From Actinomadura luzonensis (GTDB lineage Bacteria; Actinomycetota; Actinomycetes; Streptosporangiales; Streptosporangiaceae): a DNA stretch of 64,000 nt. The notes beneath the pieces were generated by a model that saw nothing but the letters and a program-made list of their open reading frames with translations, made no database searches and was not told where the DNA came from. The DNA lies in contig NZ_JAKRKC020000002.1 of the NCBI RefSeq assembly GCF_022664455.2, forward strand, positions 2,790,001-2,854,000, written 5' to 3'. This document shows positions 31,909 to 40,142 of the stretch, piece by piece. Both the position numbers and the translations under genes were made by a program. Each line of letters starts with the position of its first letter. Position 1 is the stretch's first letter.

Positions 31909-32864
31909 AGAAGGGCATCAACTACGACACCGGTTTCCTGCCGGGCCAGGCCCTGTCCAGGAAGGCGTGGGACCCCGCCATGGTGGCCCGCGAGATGCGG
32001 GTCATCGCCAGGGAGCTGCACTGCGACGCGGTGCGCATCGGCGGGCGCGAGCCCGCCCGCATCGCCCTCGCGGCCGAGCACGCCGCCGCCGAGGGCCTGG
32101 AGGTGTGGTTCTCGCCGATCCCGGTGGACCTCGACGCGGACCGCACATTGGAGGTGCTCGCCGACGCGGCCGGCCGCGCCGAGACCCTGCGCAAGGGCGG
32201 CGCCGAGGTGGTGCTCGTCACCGGCTGCGAGCTGACCGCCTTCGGCCCCGGCTACATCGACGGCGCCACCTACCTCGACCGGCTCACCCGCATGGGCGCC
32301 GCCGGCCTCGACTGGTGGATGGGGCTCATGCAGGTCATGCCGCGCTTCAACGCCTACCTGGCGCGCGTCGCCGCCACCGTGCGGCCGCTGTTCGGCGGCC
32401 CGCTCAGCTACGCCGCCGGCGCCTGGGAGCTGGTCGACTGGACGCCGTTCGACCTCGTCGGCGTCAACCACTACCGGGCCGCCCACAACGCCCACGACTA
32501 CGCCGAGGAGCTGCGCGCCCGCTTCGCGGCCGGCAAGCCGGTCGTGGTGACCGAGTTCGGCACGTGCCCGTACCAGGGCGCGGGCGAGCGGGGCGGCATG
32601 GCCTGGACGGTGCCCGAGGGCGCGCGGCGCGACGAGGGCGAGCAGGTGCGCTACTACACCGAGCTGATGGACGTCTTCGAGCGCGAGGGCGTGGCGGGCG
32701 CCTTCTGGTTCATGTACGCCGCCTACAACCGCCCCGGCGAGGCCGACCTCGGCTCCTACGGCGTGGTCAGGATGCTCGACGACACCCGCTGGGAGCCCAA
32801 GGAGGTCTTCGCGGCCATGGCCGCCAGGAACCGGGCGCGGACCGCTAGGGACGCGCGCAGCTGA
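31905..32864 (+). CDS. TIM-barrel protein, glycosidase-like (often named abortive infection protein)
   Basis: 319 residues reading as a (beta/alpha)8 barrel: KGINYDTGFLPGQALSRK at the start, REMRVIARELHCDAVRIGG, GLEVWFSPIPVDL, DLVGVNHYRAAHN and VVVTEFGTCPYQGAG. The last Glu has the place of a GH clan-A nucleophile, and Glu in VTGCELTAFGPG may be the acid. Database entries of this family are often labelled abortive infection, but I see no evidence for a phage role. A hydrolase for a small glycoside is equally possible. Overlaps the methyltransferase 3' end by 20 bases. Confidence 0.75.
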   Translation: MKKGINYDTGFLPGQALSRKAWDPAMVAREMRVIARELHCDAVRIGGREPARIALAAEHAAAEGLEVWFSPIPVDLDADRTLEVLADAAGRAETLRKGGAEVVLVTGCELTAFGPGYIDGATYLDRLTRMGAAGLDWWMGLMQVMPRFNAYLARVAATVRPLFGGPLSYAAGAWELVDWTPFDLVGVNHYRAAHNAHDYAEELRARFAAGKPVVVTEFGTCPYQGAGERGGMAWTVPEGARRDEGEQVRYYTELMDVFEREGVAGAFWFMYAAYNRPGEADLGSYGVVRMLDDTRWEPKEVFAAMAARNRARTARDARS

Positions 32865-33609
32865 AGATCGCCGTGCCGGGCAGGTGGCGGCCCCGCAGCG
32901 GGCTCCAGCCGCCCCACGTCCGCTCGTGCCCCTCGGGCCACTCCGGCTCCAGCAGAGCGGTGATGGTCAGCCCGGCGGCCACCAGCAGGCCCACCCAGTC
33001 GCCCAGCGTGCGGTGGTGCTCGACGTACGTGGGCGTGCCGGCGTCGTCGCGCTCCACGTAGGGGGAGCGGTCGAAGTAGGACCGGTCGGAGGTCAGCCCG
33101 CGCGGCCCGGGATCGTCGGGGAACGCCCACCGCACCGGATGGCTCACCGAGAACACGAACCGCCCGCCCGGCCGCAGCACCCTGCGCACCTCGCGGAAGA
33201 CGGCCCCGGCGTCGGCCACGAACGGCAGCGCCCCGAACGCCGAGCAGGCCACGTCGAAGGCGGCGTCGGCGAACGGCATCGCCTCGGCGTCGGCCTGCAC
33301 CGCGGGCACGCGCACCCCGGTGCCGAGGTCGAGGCGCCGGGAGTGCTGGAGCTGCCGGTGCGACACGTCGAACGCCGCCACCGCGGCCCCCTGCCCGGCC
33401 AGCCACCGCGCGCACTGGGCCGCGCCGCAGCCGATCTCCAGCACCCGGCGCCCGCGCACCTCGCCGAGCAGCCGCGCCTCGGCCTCGTCCACGCCTTCCG
33501 GGCACCACACGAACCCGGCGTCGCGCAGGAAATCGCCGTGCTCCAGCTGGTAGTCGTCGGCGTTGCCGTCCCACCACCAGCGGTTGGCCCGCGAGGAGGA
33601 CGACAGCAC
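32845..33609 (-). CDS. class I SAM-dependent methyltransferase
   Basis: 254 residues. The SAM motif is VLEIGCGAAQCARWLA, motif II region VAAFDVS, and motif IV ADAAFDVACSAFGALPFV with RVLRPGGRFVFSVSHP after it. The N-terminal RANRWWWDGNADDYQLEHGD is typical of an actinobacterial group with a Trp-rich start. Substrate unknown. The GTG start shares one base with the DUF4191 stop (TAGTG), so the two genes are coupled. Confidence 0.88.
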   Translation of the reverse strand: MLSSSSRANRWWWDGNADDYQLEHGDFLRDAGFVWCPEGVDEAEARLLGEVRGRRVLEIGCGAAQCARWLAGQGAAVAAFDVSHRQLQHSRRLDLGTGVRVPAVQADAEAMPFADAAFDVACSAFGALPFVADAGAVFREVRRVLRPGGRFVFSVSHPVRWAFPDDPGPRGLTSDRSYFDRSPYVERDDAGTPTYVEHHRTLGDWVGLLVAAGLTITALLEPEWPEGHERTWGGWSPLRGRHLPGTAIFSCARP

Positions 33610-34289
33610 TAGCGCATCTTGGGGCCGCGCGGCATGCGGGCCCCCTTGGGCATCGGGCCCTTGGGCAGCGGCATGTTGCGCGGCAGCGACCGCAGGCGGT
33701 CCTTGACCTCGTTGACCGCCGGCTTCTTCAGGTTGCGCGGCAGCTTCATCAGATGGCGCTGCAGCTTGCCGAGCGGCACCTGGCCCTCGCCGTCGCCGCA
33801 CTGCACGTCGTAGATCTCGACGCCCAGCACCACCCGCGCGACCCGCTTCTTCTCGGCCGCCAGCATCTTCGCCACCCGGTTGCCCGGCCCCTCCGACACC
33901 AGCACCACGCCCGGGTGGCCGACCACCAGGTGCACGAGGTCCTGGTCGCGGTTGACCGCGATGGCCGGGGTGACCTGCCAGTTGCCGCGCATGCCCTGCA
34001 GCACCGCCGCCGCCGCGCCGGTCTGCCCGTGCAGGATCGAGTACTGGGCCTTCTGGGCGAGCTGCCCGAACACCACCAGGCCGACCGTGAACGCGGCCAG
34101 CACGCCGATGAACACCGAATACCACAAATAGCCCGTGACCAGGCCGATCACGACGATCACGGCAAGCGTGCCCACCGCGGAGAGGAAGACGAGGGGCATC
34201 CCCTTGGGGTTGGCCTGCTTGATGATCTGCGCGATCATGCGGAGCTGCTTGATGCGCCCCGGCTTCTCTGGGTCCTCGGACTTTGCCAT
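33609..34289 (-). CDS. DUF4191 membrane protein
   Basis: 226 residues from the ATG at 34289. Two membrane helices (GMPLVFLSAVGTLAVIVVIG and LWYSVFIGVLAAFTVGLVV) are followed by a cytoplasmic domain (GQTGAAAAVLQGMRGNWQVT onward) and a basic Pro/Met/Arg-rich C-terminus. This matches the DUF4191 family, conserved next to lipA/glnA in actinobacteria, function unknown. The ATG lies seven bases after TATCCT. An ATG at 34310 overlaps the promoter. Confidence 0.88.
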   Translation of the reverse strand: MAKSEDPEKPGRIKQLRMIAQIIKQANPKGMPLVFLSAVGTLAVIVVIGLVTGYLWYSVFIGVLAAFTVGLVVFGQLAQKAQYSILHGQTGAAAAVLQGMRGNWQVTPAIAVNRDQDLVHLVVGHPGVVLVSEGPGNRVAKMLAAEKKRVARVVLGVEIYDVQCGDGEGQVPLGKLQRHLMKLPRNLKKPAVNEVKDRLRSLPRNMPLPKGPMPKGARMPRGPKMR

Positions 34290-34296
34290 GCTCTGA

Positions 34297-34302
34297 AGGA
34301 TA
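34297..34302 (-). promoter_or_regulatory. -10 hexamer of the DUF4191 gene
   Basis: TATCCT on the minus strand, TCAGAGC, then ATG at 34289. Confidence 0.5.
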
Positions 34303-34337
34303 CAAACCAACTGGTGGAGTATGGAAAACGCGGCGGC

Positions 34338-36791
34338 CTATTTCGCCGTGGGCGGGATCCGGACGGTGACGGACGGCCCCGGCCCGGTGACGCCGCGTCC
34401 CGCCGTGACCACGTGCTCGCCCTCGATCGGCCGCCAGCCGCCGTCCTGCCACTCCTGGAAGGCCCGCTCGTCGAGGAACACGGTGGCCAGCACCGTCTGC
34501 CCGGGATCGGCCTCGACCACGTCGAACCCGGCCAGCCGCACGTCGTCGCCGCCGGCGGGCCGCGCGTAGAGCTGCACGACCTCGCGGCCCGGCCGGTCGC
34601 CGGTGTTGGTGACGGCGACGGTGACGGTCGTGCCCTCGGCGGCGACCTGGTCGTACGACCACGTCGTGTAGCCCAGGCCGTGCCCGAACCAGAACGCCGG
34701 CTCCGCCCCCGCCCGCCGCCAGGCCCGGTAGCCGATGCGCACGCCCTCGTCGTAGGCGAGCACGCCGTCCACCGGCGTCACGGCGGTGACCGGCGCGTCG
34801 GCCAGCCGGCGCGGCCAGGTCGTCGGCAGCCGGCCGCCCGGCTCGGCGTCGCCGAACAGCACGTCGGCCAGCGCCGTCCCGGCCTCCTGGCCGGGGAACC
34901 AGGTCAGCAGCACAGCCGCCGCGTCCGCCGCCCACGGCAGCTCGACCGGCGAGCCCGCGTTGACCACCACCACGGTGCGCGGGTTGGCCGCGATCACCGC
35001 CCGGATCAGCTCGTCCTGGCGGCCGGGCAGCGCGAGAGTGACCCGGTCGAAGCCCTCGCTCTCCACCTCCGGCGTGGTCGCGGCCACCACGACCGCCACG
35101 TCGCAGGCGGCGGCCACGCGCACGGCCTCGGCCAGCAGCTCGTCCTCGCCCGGCCCGGGCGCGGCGTGGCCCAGCGTGAACGCCACGAACGCCATGCCGC
35201 CGAACACGCCCGACGGGTGCGTCACGCACAGCTCGTACGGGCGGCCCGCCGCCATCGGCACGCTCACCCGCTGCTCGGGCGGCGACAGGAACGCCGCCGC
35301 CGGGTCGCCGCCGGGCGCCTCGACGGTCGCGTCGAGGACGACTTCGCCGTCCACGCTCATCGTGAACGCGCCCACCCCGGCGACCGACAGCACGTGCTCG
35401 CCCGAGACCTCCGGCGTGTACGTCGTCCGCAGCCGGACCGCCCGCAGCCGCTCGCCGTCCACGTCGCGCGGGAGCTGCCCGATCCAGCGGGCCTCGGCGA
35501 CGGGCAGCGGGTGCGCGGCCAGCACGCCGCCGTCTGCGTCCAGGAACTCGGCCCTGGCGGGGGAGGAGATCGGCGACAGGCGGACGCGGGGGTCGGTGCC
35601 GAGGGCGTGCCGGACCTCGGCGCGGGCGCGCAGGCCCGCCAGCGGGGAGACGACCCGGTCGGGGAAGACCTGGGCGCTGCCGCCGCCCATGATCCTGGCC
35701 TCGCCGGCGGCGGCGCCGATGACGGCGAGCGTGACGCCCTCGCGGAGGGGGAGCAGGCCGTCGTTGGTCAGCAGCGTGCAGCCCCGCACGGCCACCTCGC
35801 GGGCGAGCGCCACCCCGTCGATCTCCTCGCGCGCCGGCGCGGCCTCCGCGGCAGCGGCGGACGAGGAGGCAGCGGGGGACGAGGAGCCGGCGGGGGAGGA
35901 GGCGGCGGACGAGGAGCCGGCGGGCGGGCGGAGGGCGCCGACGCGGTGGGCCAGGCGCAGGACGCGCCGGACCCGGTCGTCGATCGCGGCCTCGGGCACC
36001 CGGCCCTCGCGCACCGCCGCCTCCAGCTTGTCCCCCCACGGCCCGTACGGCCCGGGCATCGCCACGTCGGTGCCGCCGAGCGCGGCGGCCTCGGTGGAGC
36101 GCACCGCCGTCCAGTCCGACACCACGAGCCCGTCGAACCCCCACTCGTCCTTCAGCACCCCGTTGACCAGCTCGGCGTGCTCGGTCATGGTCGTGCCGTT
36201 GACCGCGTTGTAGGCGGTCATCAGCCCCCACGCCCCGGCCCGCACGACCCGCTCGAACGGCCGCAGGTAGACCTCGCGCAGCGCCTTCTCCCCGACCCGC
36301 ACGTCGGCGGTGAACCGGTCGGTCTCGAAGTCGTTGGCCACGAAGTGCTTGGGCGTGGTGGCCACCCCGCCCTCCTGCACGCCCTCGACGTAGGCGGCCC
36401 CGATCTCGCCCGTCAGGTACGGGTCCTCGGAGTAGCACTCGAAGTGCCGGCCGCCGAGCGGCGAGCGGTGCAGGTTGAGCGTGGGCGCGAGCAGCACGTG
36501 CACGCCCTTGCGCCGGGCCTCCTGGGCGAGCAGCCGCCCGGCCCGCCGGACCAGGTCGAGGTCCCAGGTCGCGGCGAGCGCGGTGGGGCTGGGCAGCGCG
36601 ATCGACGGGTCGCCGGGGCTCCACTGCTCGCCGCGGACGCCGATGGGCCCGTCGCTCATGACGAGCCGGTCGAGGCCGATCCGGGGCATCGGGGGGAGCG
36701 ACCACATGTCCGCTCCGGTGAGCAGCCGGATCTTGGCGGTCAGGTCGAGGGAGGCGACAAGCACGTCGAAGTCCACGCCGACAGTCTTCAC
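34338..36791 (-). CDS. glycoside hydrolase family 3, beta-glucosidase-like
   Basis: 817 residues. GH3 N-terminal barrel with the conserved KHFVANDFETDR and nucleophile Asp226 (LVVSDWTAV). A Ser/Ala-rich insert (about 295-325) precedes the C-terminal sandwich domain. A PA14-like beta insertion (about 430-545, TTYTPEVSGEHVLSVAG) interrupts that domain. The acid/base Glu is probably in TPEVESEGFDRVTL. A fibronectin-III-like domain closes the protein. No signal peptide is visible, so it acts inside the cell on imported oligosaccharides or glycosides. The start is GTG at 36791. No transporter lies beside it. Confidence 0.93.
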   Translation of the reverse strand: MKTVGVDFDVLVASLDLTAKIRLLTGADMWSLPPMPRIGLDRLVMSDGPIGVRGEQWSPGDPSIALPSPTALAATWDLDLVRRAGRLLAQEARRKGVHVLLAPTLNLHRSPLGGRHFECYSEDPYLTGEIGAAYVEGVQEGGVATTPKHFVANDFETDRFTADVRVGEKALREVYLRPFERVVRAGAWGLMTAYNAVNGTTMTEHAELVNGVLKDEWGFDGLVVSDWTAVRSTEAAALGGTDVAMPGPYGPWGDKLEAAVREGRVPEAAIDDRVRRVLRLAHRVGALRPPAGSSSAASSPAGSSSPAASSSAAAAEAAPAREEIDGVALAREVAVRGCTLLTNDGLLPLREGVTLAVIGAAAGEARIMGGGSAQVFPDRVVSPLAGLRARAEVRHALGTDPRVRLSPISSPARAEFLDADGGVLAAHPLPVAEARWIGQLPRDVDGERLRAVRLRTTYTPEVSGEHVLSVAGVGAFTMSVDGEVVLDATVEAPGGDPAAAFLSPPEQRVSVPMAAGRPYELCVTHPSGVFGGMAFVAFTLGHAAPGPGEDELLAEAVRVAAACDVAVVVAATTPEVESEGFDRVTLALPGRQDELIRAVIAANPRTVVVVNAGSPVELPWAADAAAVLLTWFPGQEAGTALADVLFGDAEPGGRLPTTWPRRLADAPVTAVTPVDGVLAYDEGVRIGYRAWRRAGAEPAFWFGHGLGYTTWSYDQVAAEGTTVTVAVTNTGDRPGREVVQLYARPAGGDDVRLAGFDVVEADPGQTVLATVFLDERAFQEWQDGGWRPIEGEHVVTAGRGVTGPGPSVTVRIPPTAK

Positions 36792-36817
36792 CAGAAAACC
36801 GACCGCTCAATAGGTTT

Positions 36818-36833
36818 GTAACCTTAGCGTTAC
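36818..36833. promoter_or_regulatory. short palindrome upstream of the GH3 gene
   Basis: GTAAC-CTTAGC-GTTAC, overlapping the stop of the preceding hydrolase gene and 27 bp before the GH3 start. Confidence 0.35.
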
Positions 36834-37645
36834 CTCTGGGCGAAGAACTCCAGCAGCTCGGGCGCCAGCGCCTCCACCGCCACGCCGTGCGTCTGGTCCT
36901 CCAGCACCCGGTGCGCCGCGCCGGGCACCGCCGCGGCGACGGCCGCGCCCGCGTTGCGCATCCAGGCGGGGCTGTCCTCGCCGGTGAGCACCAGCGTCGG
37001 CCGGTCGATCGCGGCCAGCCGGGCGGCCGGCAGCGCGTTGCCCGGCCCCAGCACGGCCGCCTCGTAGGCGAGCGTGTGCGCCACGGCCTCCGCCTCCGCC
37101 CAGAACGGCTCCGCGCGCATCGCGGCCACCGTCGCGGCGGGCATCTCGGCCGCCTCGACCATGAACCGCTCCACGGCCTCGCCGCGCCGGCCGGCCGCCA
37201 CCAGCGCGCCGAGCTGCGCGGCGAAGTCGTCCGGCAGCGGCGGCGCGGAGTCGTCCACGTGGTACGGCGGCTCCCACAGCGCCAGCTCGCGCACCCCGGG
37301 CAGCCGCCCGGCGGCCTCCAGCGCCAAGGCCGCCCCCGACGACCCGCCGAACACCTTCGCGCTCCCGCCGGCCGCCGCGACGACCGCGGCCAGGTCCTCG
37401 ATCTCCCGCTCGACGGCGTAGGGGGCGGTGTCGCCGCTGCCGCCCCGGCCCCGCCGGTCGTAGCTGTAGACCGTGAACCAGGGGGCCAGGGCCTGGGCGA
37501 GGCCCGCCAGCGTCGGGTGGCCGCGCTCCATCATGGCCCCGGCCACCAGCACCACGGCCGGGCCGGAGCCGTAGCGGTCGTAGGCGATGGGCGTGCCGTC
37601 CGCCGAGACGGCCGTGCCGCTCAGGACGACGGCTGCACCAGGCAC
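36830..37645 (-). CDS. alpha/beta hydrolase
   Basis: 271 residues if started at the GTG at 37645, inside the end of the VOC gene. Fold markers: GSGPAVVLVAGAM, SYDRRGRGGSGDT, nucleophile elbow GGSSG with Ser102, and a late His in LEDQTHGVAV. It belongs to the short esterase-like group in which the elbow has Gly-Gly-Ser. It is read with the VOC gene (overlap 25 bases) and may act in the same pathway. Confidence 0.82.
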   Translation of the reverse strand: MPGAAVVLSGTAVSADGTPIAYDRYGSGPAVVLVAGAMMERGHPTLAGLAQALAPWFTVYSYDRRGRGGSGDTAPYAVEREIEDLAAVVAAAGGSAKVFGGSSGAALALEAAGRLPGVRELALWEPPYHVDDSAPPLPDDFAAQLGALVAAGRRGEAVERFMVEAAEMPAATVAAMRAEPFWAEAEAVAHTLAYEAAVLGPGNALPAARLAAIDRPTLVLTGEDSPAWMRNAGAAVAAAVPGAAHRVLEDQTHGVAVEALAPELLEFFAQR

Positions 37646-38007
37646 AGCGCCTCCCAGTGGTGGCCGTCGAGGTCGGCGAAGCCGCGCTGGTAGCGCACGC
37701 CGTCCTCCTGCTTGACGCCTGCCGGGGTGGCGCCGGCCGCCAGCGCCTTGTCCACCAGCGCGTCCACCTGCTCGGGGTTCTCCATGCCGAGGACGAGGAT
37801 CGCCTCGGTGCCCGCGGTCGCGTCGGCGACGGGCTTGTCGATGTAGGAGGCGAACACCGGCTCGGTCAGCAGCATCACCTGCGTCTCCTGGTTGATCACG
37901 ACCGACGCCATGCCCTCGGCCATGCCGAAGATGGTGAAACCGAGCGCGGTGAAGAACTCCTTCGACCGGTCCAGGTCCTTGACCGGCACATTCACGAAGA
38001 GCTGCAT
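37621..38007 (-). CDS. VOC (glyoxalase/bleomycin-resistance fold) protein
   Basis: 128 residues: MQLFVNVPVKDLDRSKEFFT opening, FGMAEGMASVVINQET in the middle, and GFADLDGHHWEALCLVQ closing with the usual His and Glu. This resembles the YaeR/PhnB-like lactoylglutathione-lyase relatives. The start at 38007 has GAGGAAGGATCC upstream. Metal ligands look partly kept. Co-transcribed with the following hydrolase. Confidence 0.88.
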   Translation of the reverse strand: MQLFVNVPVKDLDRSKEFFTALGFTIFGMAEGMASVVINQETQVMLLTEPVFASYIDKPVADATAGTEAILVLGMENPEQVDALVDKALAAGATPAGVKQEDGVRYQRGFADLDGHHWEALCLVQPSS

Positions 38008-38102
38008 TTCCGGATCCTTCCTCTGCCAATCGGCTGAACACCTTCGATTCTGCCGATCAGGGAGGCGCCGGTCTTGCACGCGCGTGCCAGGCCGGTTGAC
38101 GT

Positions 38103-39059
38103 TCAGCGCACGGCGCCCGCGCGCCGGTACTCCGCCGGCGGCATCCCGTACGCGCGCCGGAACAGCCTGCTGAAGTGCGCGGAGTCGGGCAGCCCGTAGC
38201 GGGAGGCGATGGCGCTGACCGGCTCGCCGCCGCCCCTGGCCAGCTCCGCGCGGCAGCGCTCCAGCCGCCGCTGCCGGATCCAGGCGGCCACGGTGGTCTG
38301 CTCCGGCTCGAACAATCGGTGCAGGTAGCGCACCGACACGTGGTGGGCGGCGGCGACGGCCGCCGGGTCGAGCTCGGGGTCGCCGAGGTGCTGCTCGATG
38401 AAGGCGTGCACGCGCAGCAGCAGCGTGCGCTCCCTGGAGTCCTCCGGCAGCGCCCGCGTCAGCTCCAGCCGCTCCGCGACGGCCGTGCCGACCAGGTCCA
38501 TCACGACGCCCGACAGGCGGGCGGCGCTGGCCGGGGCGTACGTCTCGTGGTCGGCGGCCACCCGCCGCAGCAGCGGCACCGCCAGGGCGGCCGTGCCCGA
38601 CTCGCCGCCGATCGGCACCGCGGCCAGCCGGGCCACGGCGTCCACGGGCAGCGTCAGCAGGTCGCGCGGGAAGCTGAAGACGGCCAGCCGCACCGCGCTG
38701 TCGTAGGCCAGCTCGTACGGCCGGGTGAAGTCGTAGATCGCGAACTCGCCCCGGCTGAGCTGCGTGGCCCGGCCGTCCTGGGCCAGGCGGGGGCTGCCGG
38801 ACAGGGTCAGCACCACCCGGTAGAGCTCCGGGTTGTCGCGGCTGATGAGGCCGGGCGTGCGGTGCACGCTGTGCGGCGTGGACGTGCGCACGCTGCCCAC
38901 CCCGACCGGGCCGAGCCGGCCCAGCTCGATCTCGCCGCGCAGCGGGGCGTCGGGGTCGATGCGCAGGTCGAGCGGCCCGAGCGTGTCACAGACGACGCTG
39001 CGCCACATCTCGTGGCGGCGCCGGGCGGGTAAGTCGCTGGTGCGGATCAGGACACTCAT
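38103..39059 (-). CDS. AraC-family transcriptional regulator
   Basis: 318 residues. The N-terminal AraC-binding-like domain (about 20-190, with YRVVLTLSGSPRLAQ) resembles the NphR/FeaR group. The C-terminal double helix-turn-helix has VAAAHHVSVRYLHRLFEPE and ASRYGLPDSAHFSRLFRRAY. The ATG at 39059 has GGGGG upstream; ATGs at 39092 and 39125 are alternatives. It precedes the VOC/hydrolase pair in the same direction, so it may regulate them. Confidence 0.9.
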   Translation of the reverse strand: MSVLIRTSDLPARRRHEMWRSVVCDTLGPLDLRIDPDAPLRGEIELGRLGPVGVGSVRTSTPHSVHRTPGLISRDNPELYRVVLTLSGSPRLAQDGRATQLSRGEFAIYDFTRPYELAYDSAVRLAVFSFPRDLLTLPVDAVARLAAVPIGGESGTAALAVPLLRRVAADHETYAPASAARLSGVVMDLVGTAVAERLELTRALPEDSRERTLLLRVHAFIEQHLGDPELDPAAVAAAHHVSVRYLHRLFEPEQTTVAAWIRQRRLERCRAELARGGGEPVSAIASRYGLPDSAHFSRLFRRAYGMPPAEYRRAGAVR

Positions 39060-39126
39060 GACATCGGCCCCCGTCGTCGGCAGTCCCGCCATCGTAACGA
39101 GCCCCGCGGACACCGGCGACGGCACG

Positions 39127-39156
39127 CGAAAGGGCCCGGGGCCGCGCCCCGGACCC
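39127..39156 (-). terminator. Rho-independent terminator of lipA
   Basis: On the minus strand an 11-bp G/C stem (GGGTCCGGGGC with GCCCCGGGCCC, one wobble) with a three-base loop, then TTTCG. It is 14 bases past the lipA stop. Confidence 0.65.
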
Positions 39157-39170
39157 TCCCGTCAGCGCTC

Positions 39171-40100
39171 TCAGGCGGTCTGCCGCGCCGCGATGGCCTG
39201 CTGGTAGAGCCGGCCCGCCCGGTAGGACGAGCGCACCAGCGGCCCCGACAGCACGCCGGCGAAGCCGATCGCCTCGGCCTCGGCCTGCAGCTCGACGAAC
39301 TCCTCCGGCTTGACCCAGCGCTCGACCGGGTGGTGGCGCGGCGTCGGGCGGAGGTACTGCGTGATCGTCAGCAGGTCGGTGCCGGCCGCGTGCAGGTCGC
39401 GCATGGCCTCGACGACCTCCTCGCGGGTCTCGCCCATGCCGAGGATGAGGTTGGACTTGGTGACCAGGCCGGCCTCGCGGGCCATGGTGATCACCTTGAG
39501 GGAACGCTCGTAGCGGAAGGCCGGGCGGATGCGCTTGAAGATGCGCGGCACGGTCTCGACGTTGTGGGCGAACACCTCGGGCCTGCTGGAGAAGACCTCC
39601 TCGAGCTGGCCGCGGTCGCCGTTGAAGTCGGGCACCAGCAGCTCGACGCCGCAGCCGGGCAGCAGCGCGTGGATCTGGCGGGCGGTCTCGGCGTAGAGCC
39701 AGGAGCCGCCGTCGGGCAGGTCGTCGCGGGCGACGCCGGTCACGGTCGCGTAGCGGAGGCCCATCTGCTGGACGGACTCGGCGACCCGGCGCGGCTCGTC
39801 GCGGTCGTACTCCTTCGGCTTGCCCGTGTCGATCTGGCAGAAGTCGCAGCGGCGCGTGCACTGGTCGCCGCCGATGAGGAACGTCGCCTCGCGGTCTTCC
39901 CAGCACTCGTAGATATTGGGACAGCCCGCCTCTTCACAGACCGTGTGCAGGCCCTCGCGGCGCACGAGCGATTTCAGCTCGGTGTATTCGGGGCCCGTCC
40001 TCAGCTTGGTCTTGATCCACGGGGGCTTGCGCTCGATAGGGGTCTCGGCGTTGCGCACCTCCAGGCGGAGGAGCTTTCGGCCTTCAGGAGCAACGGTCAC
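39171..40100 (-). CDS. lipA: lipoyl synthase
   Basis: 309 residues. A radical SAM enzyme that inserts two sulfurs into protein-bound octanoate. The auxiliary cluster Cys are 55, 60 and 66 ([12 protein letters not shown]), and the radical SAM cluster Cys are 81, 85 and 88 (CTRRCDFC). The C-terminal RSSYRAG Ser ligand is present ([12 protein letters not shown]). The start is GTG at 40100, six bases after TAAGCT. It works with LipB and supplies lipoyl groups for SucB here. Confidence 0.97.
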   Translation of the reverse strand: MTVAPEGRKLLRLEVRNAETPIERKPPWIKTKLRTGPEYTELKSLVRREGLHTVCEEAGCPNIYECWEDREATFLIGGDQCTRRCDFCQIDTGKPKEYDRDEPRRVAESVQQMGLRYATVTGVARDDLPDGGSWLYAETARQIHALLPGCGVELLVPDFNGDRGQLEEVFSSRPEVFAHNVETVPRIFKRIRPAFRYERSLKVITMAREAGLVTKSNLILGMGETREEVVEAMRDLHAAGTDLLTITQYLRPTPRHHPVERWVKPEEFVELQAEAEAIGFAGVLSGPLVRSSYRAGRLYQQAIAARQTA

Positions 40101-40106
40101 CTTCTC

Positions 40107-40112
40107 AGCTTA
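40107..40112 (-). promoter_or_regulatory. lipA -10 hexamer
   Basis: TAAGCT on the minus strand, GAGAAG, then GTG at 40100. Confidence 0.5.
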
Positions 40113-40142
40113 CGTCCGCCCGCGACGTCACCCGGCCGGGGG

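Noticed and set aside
32845-36810. 1321-codon minus-strand ORF
   Set aside because: Only its 3' end (32845-33609) is the methyltransferase; the rest is antisense-frame text opposite to conserved residues of GH3 and DUF4191.
36818-36833. GlnR box before GH3
   Set aside because: Left pentamer fits, but the right one is GTTAC rather than GAAAC and no second pair follows, so it is reported only as a palindrome.
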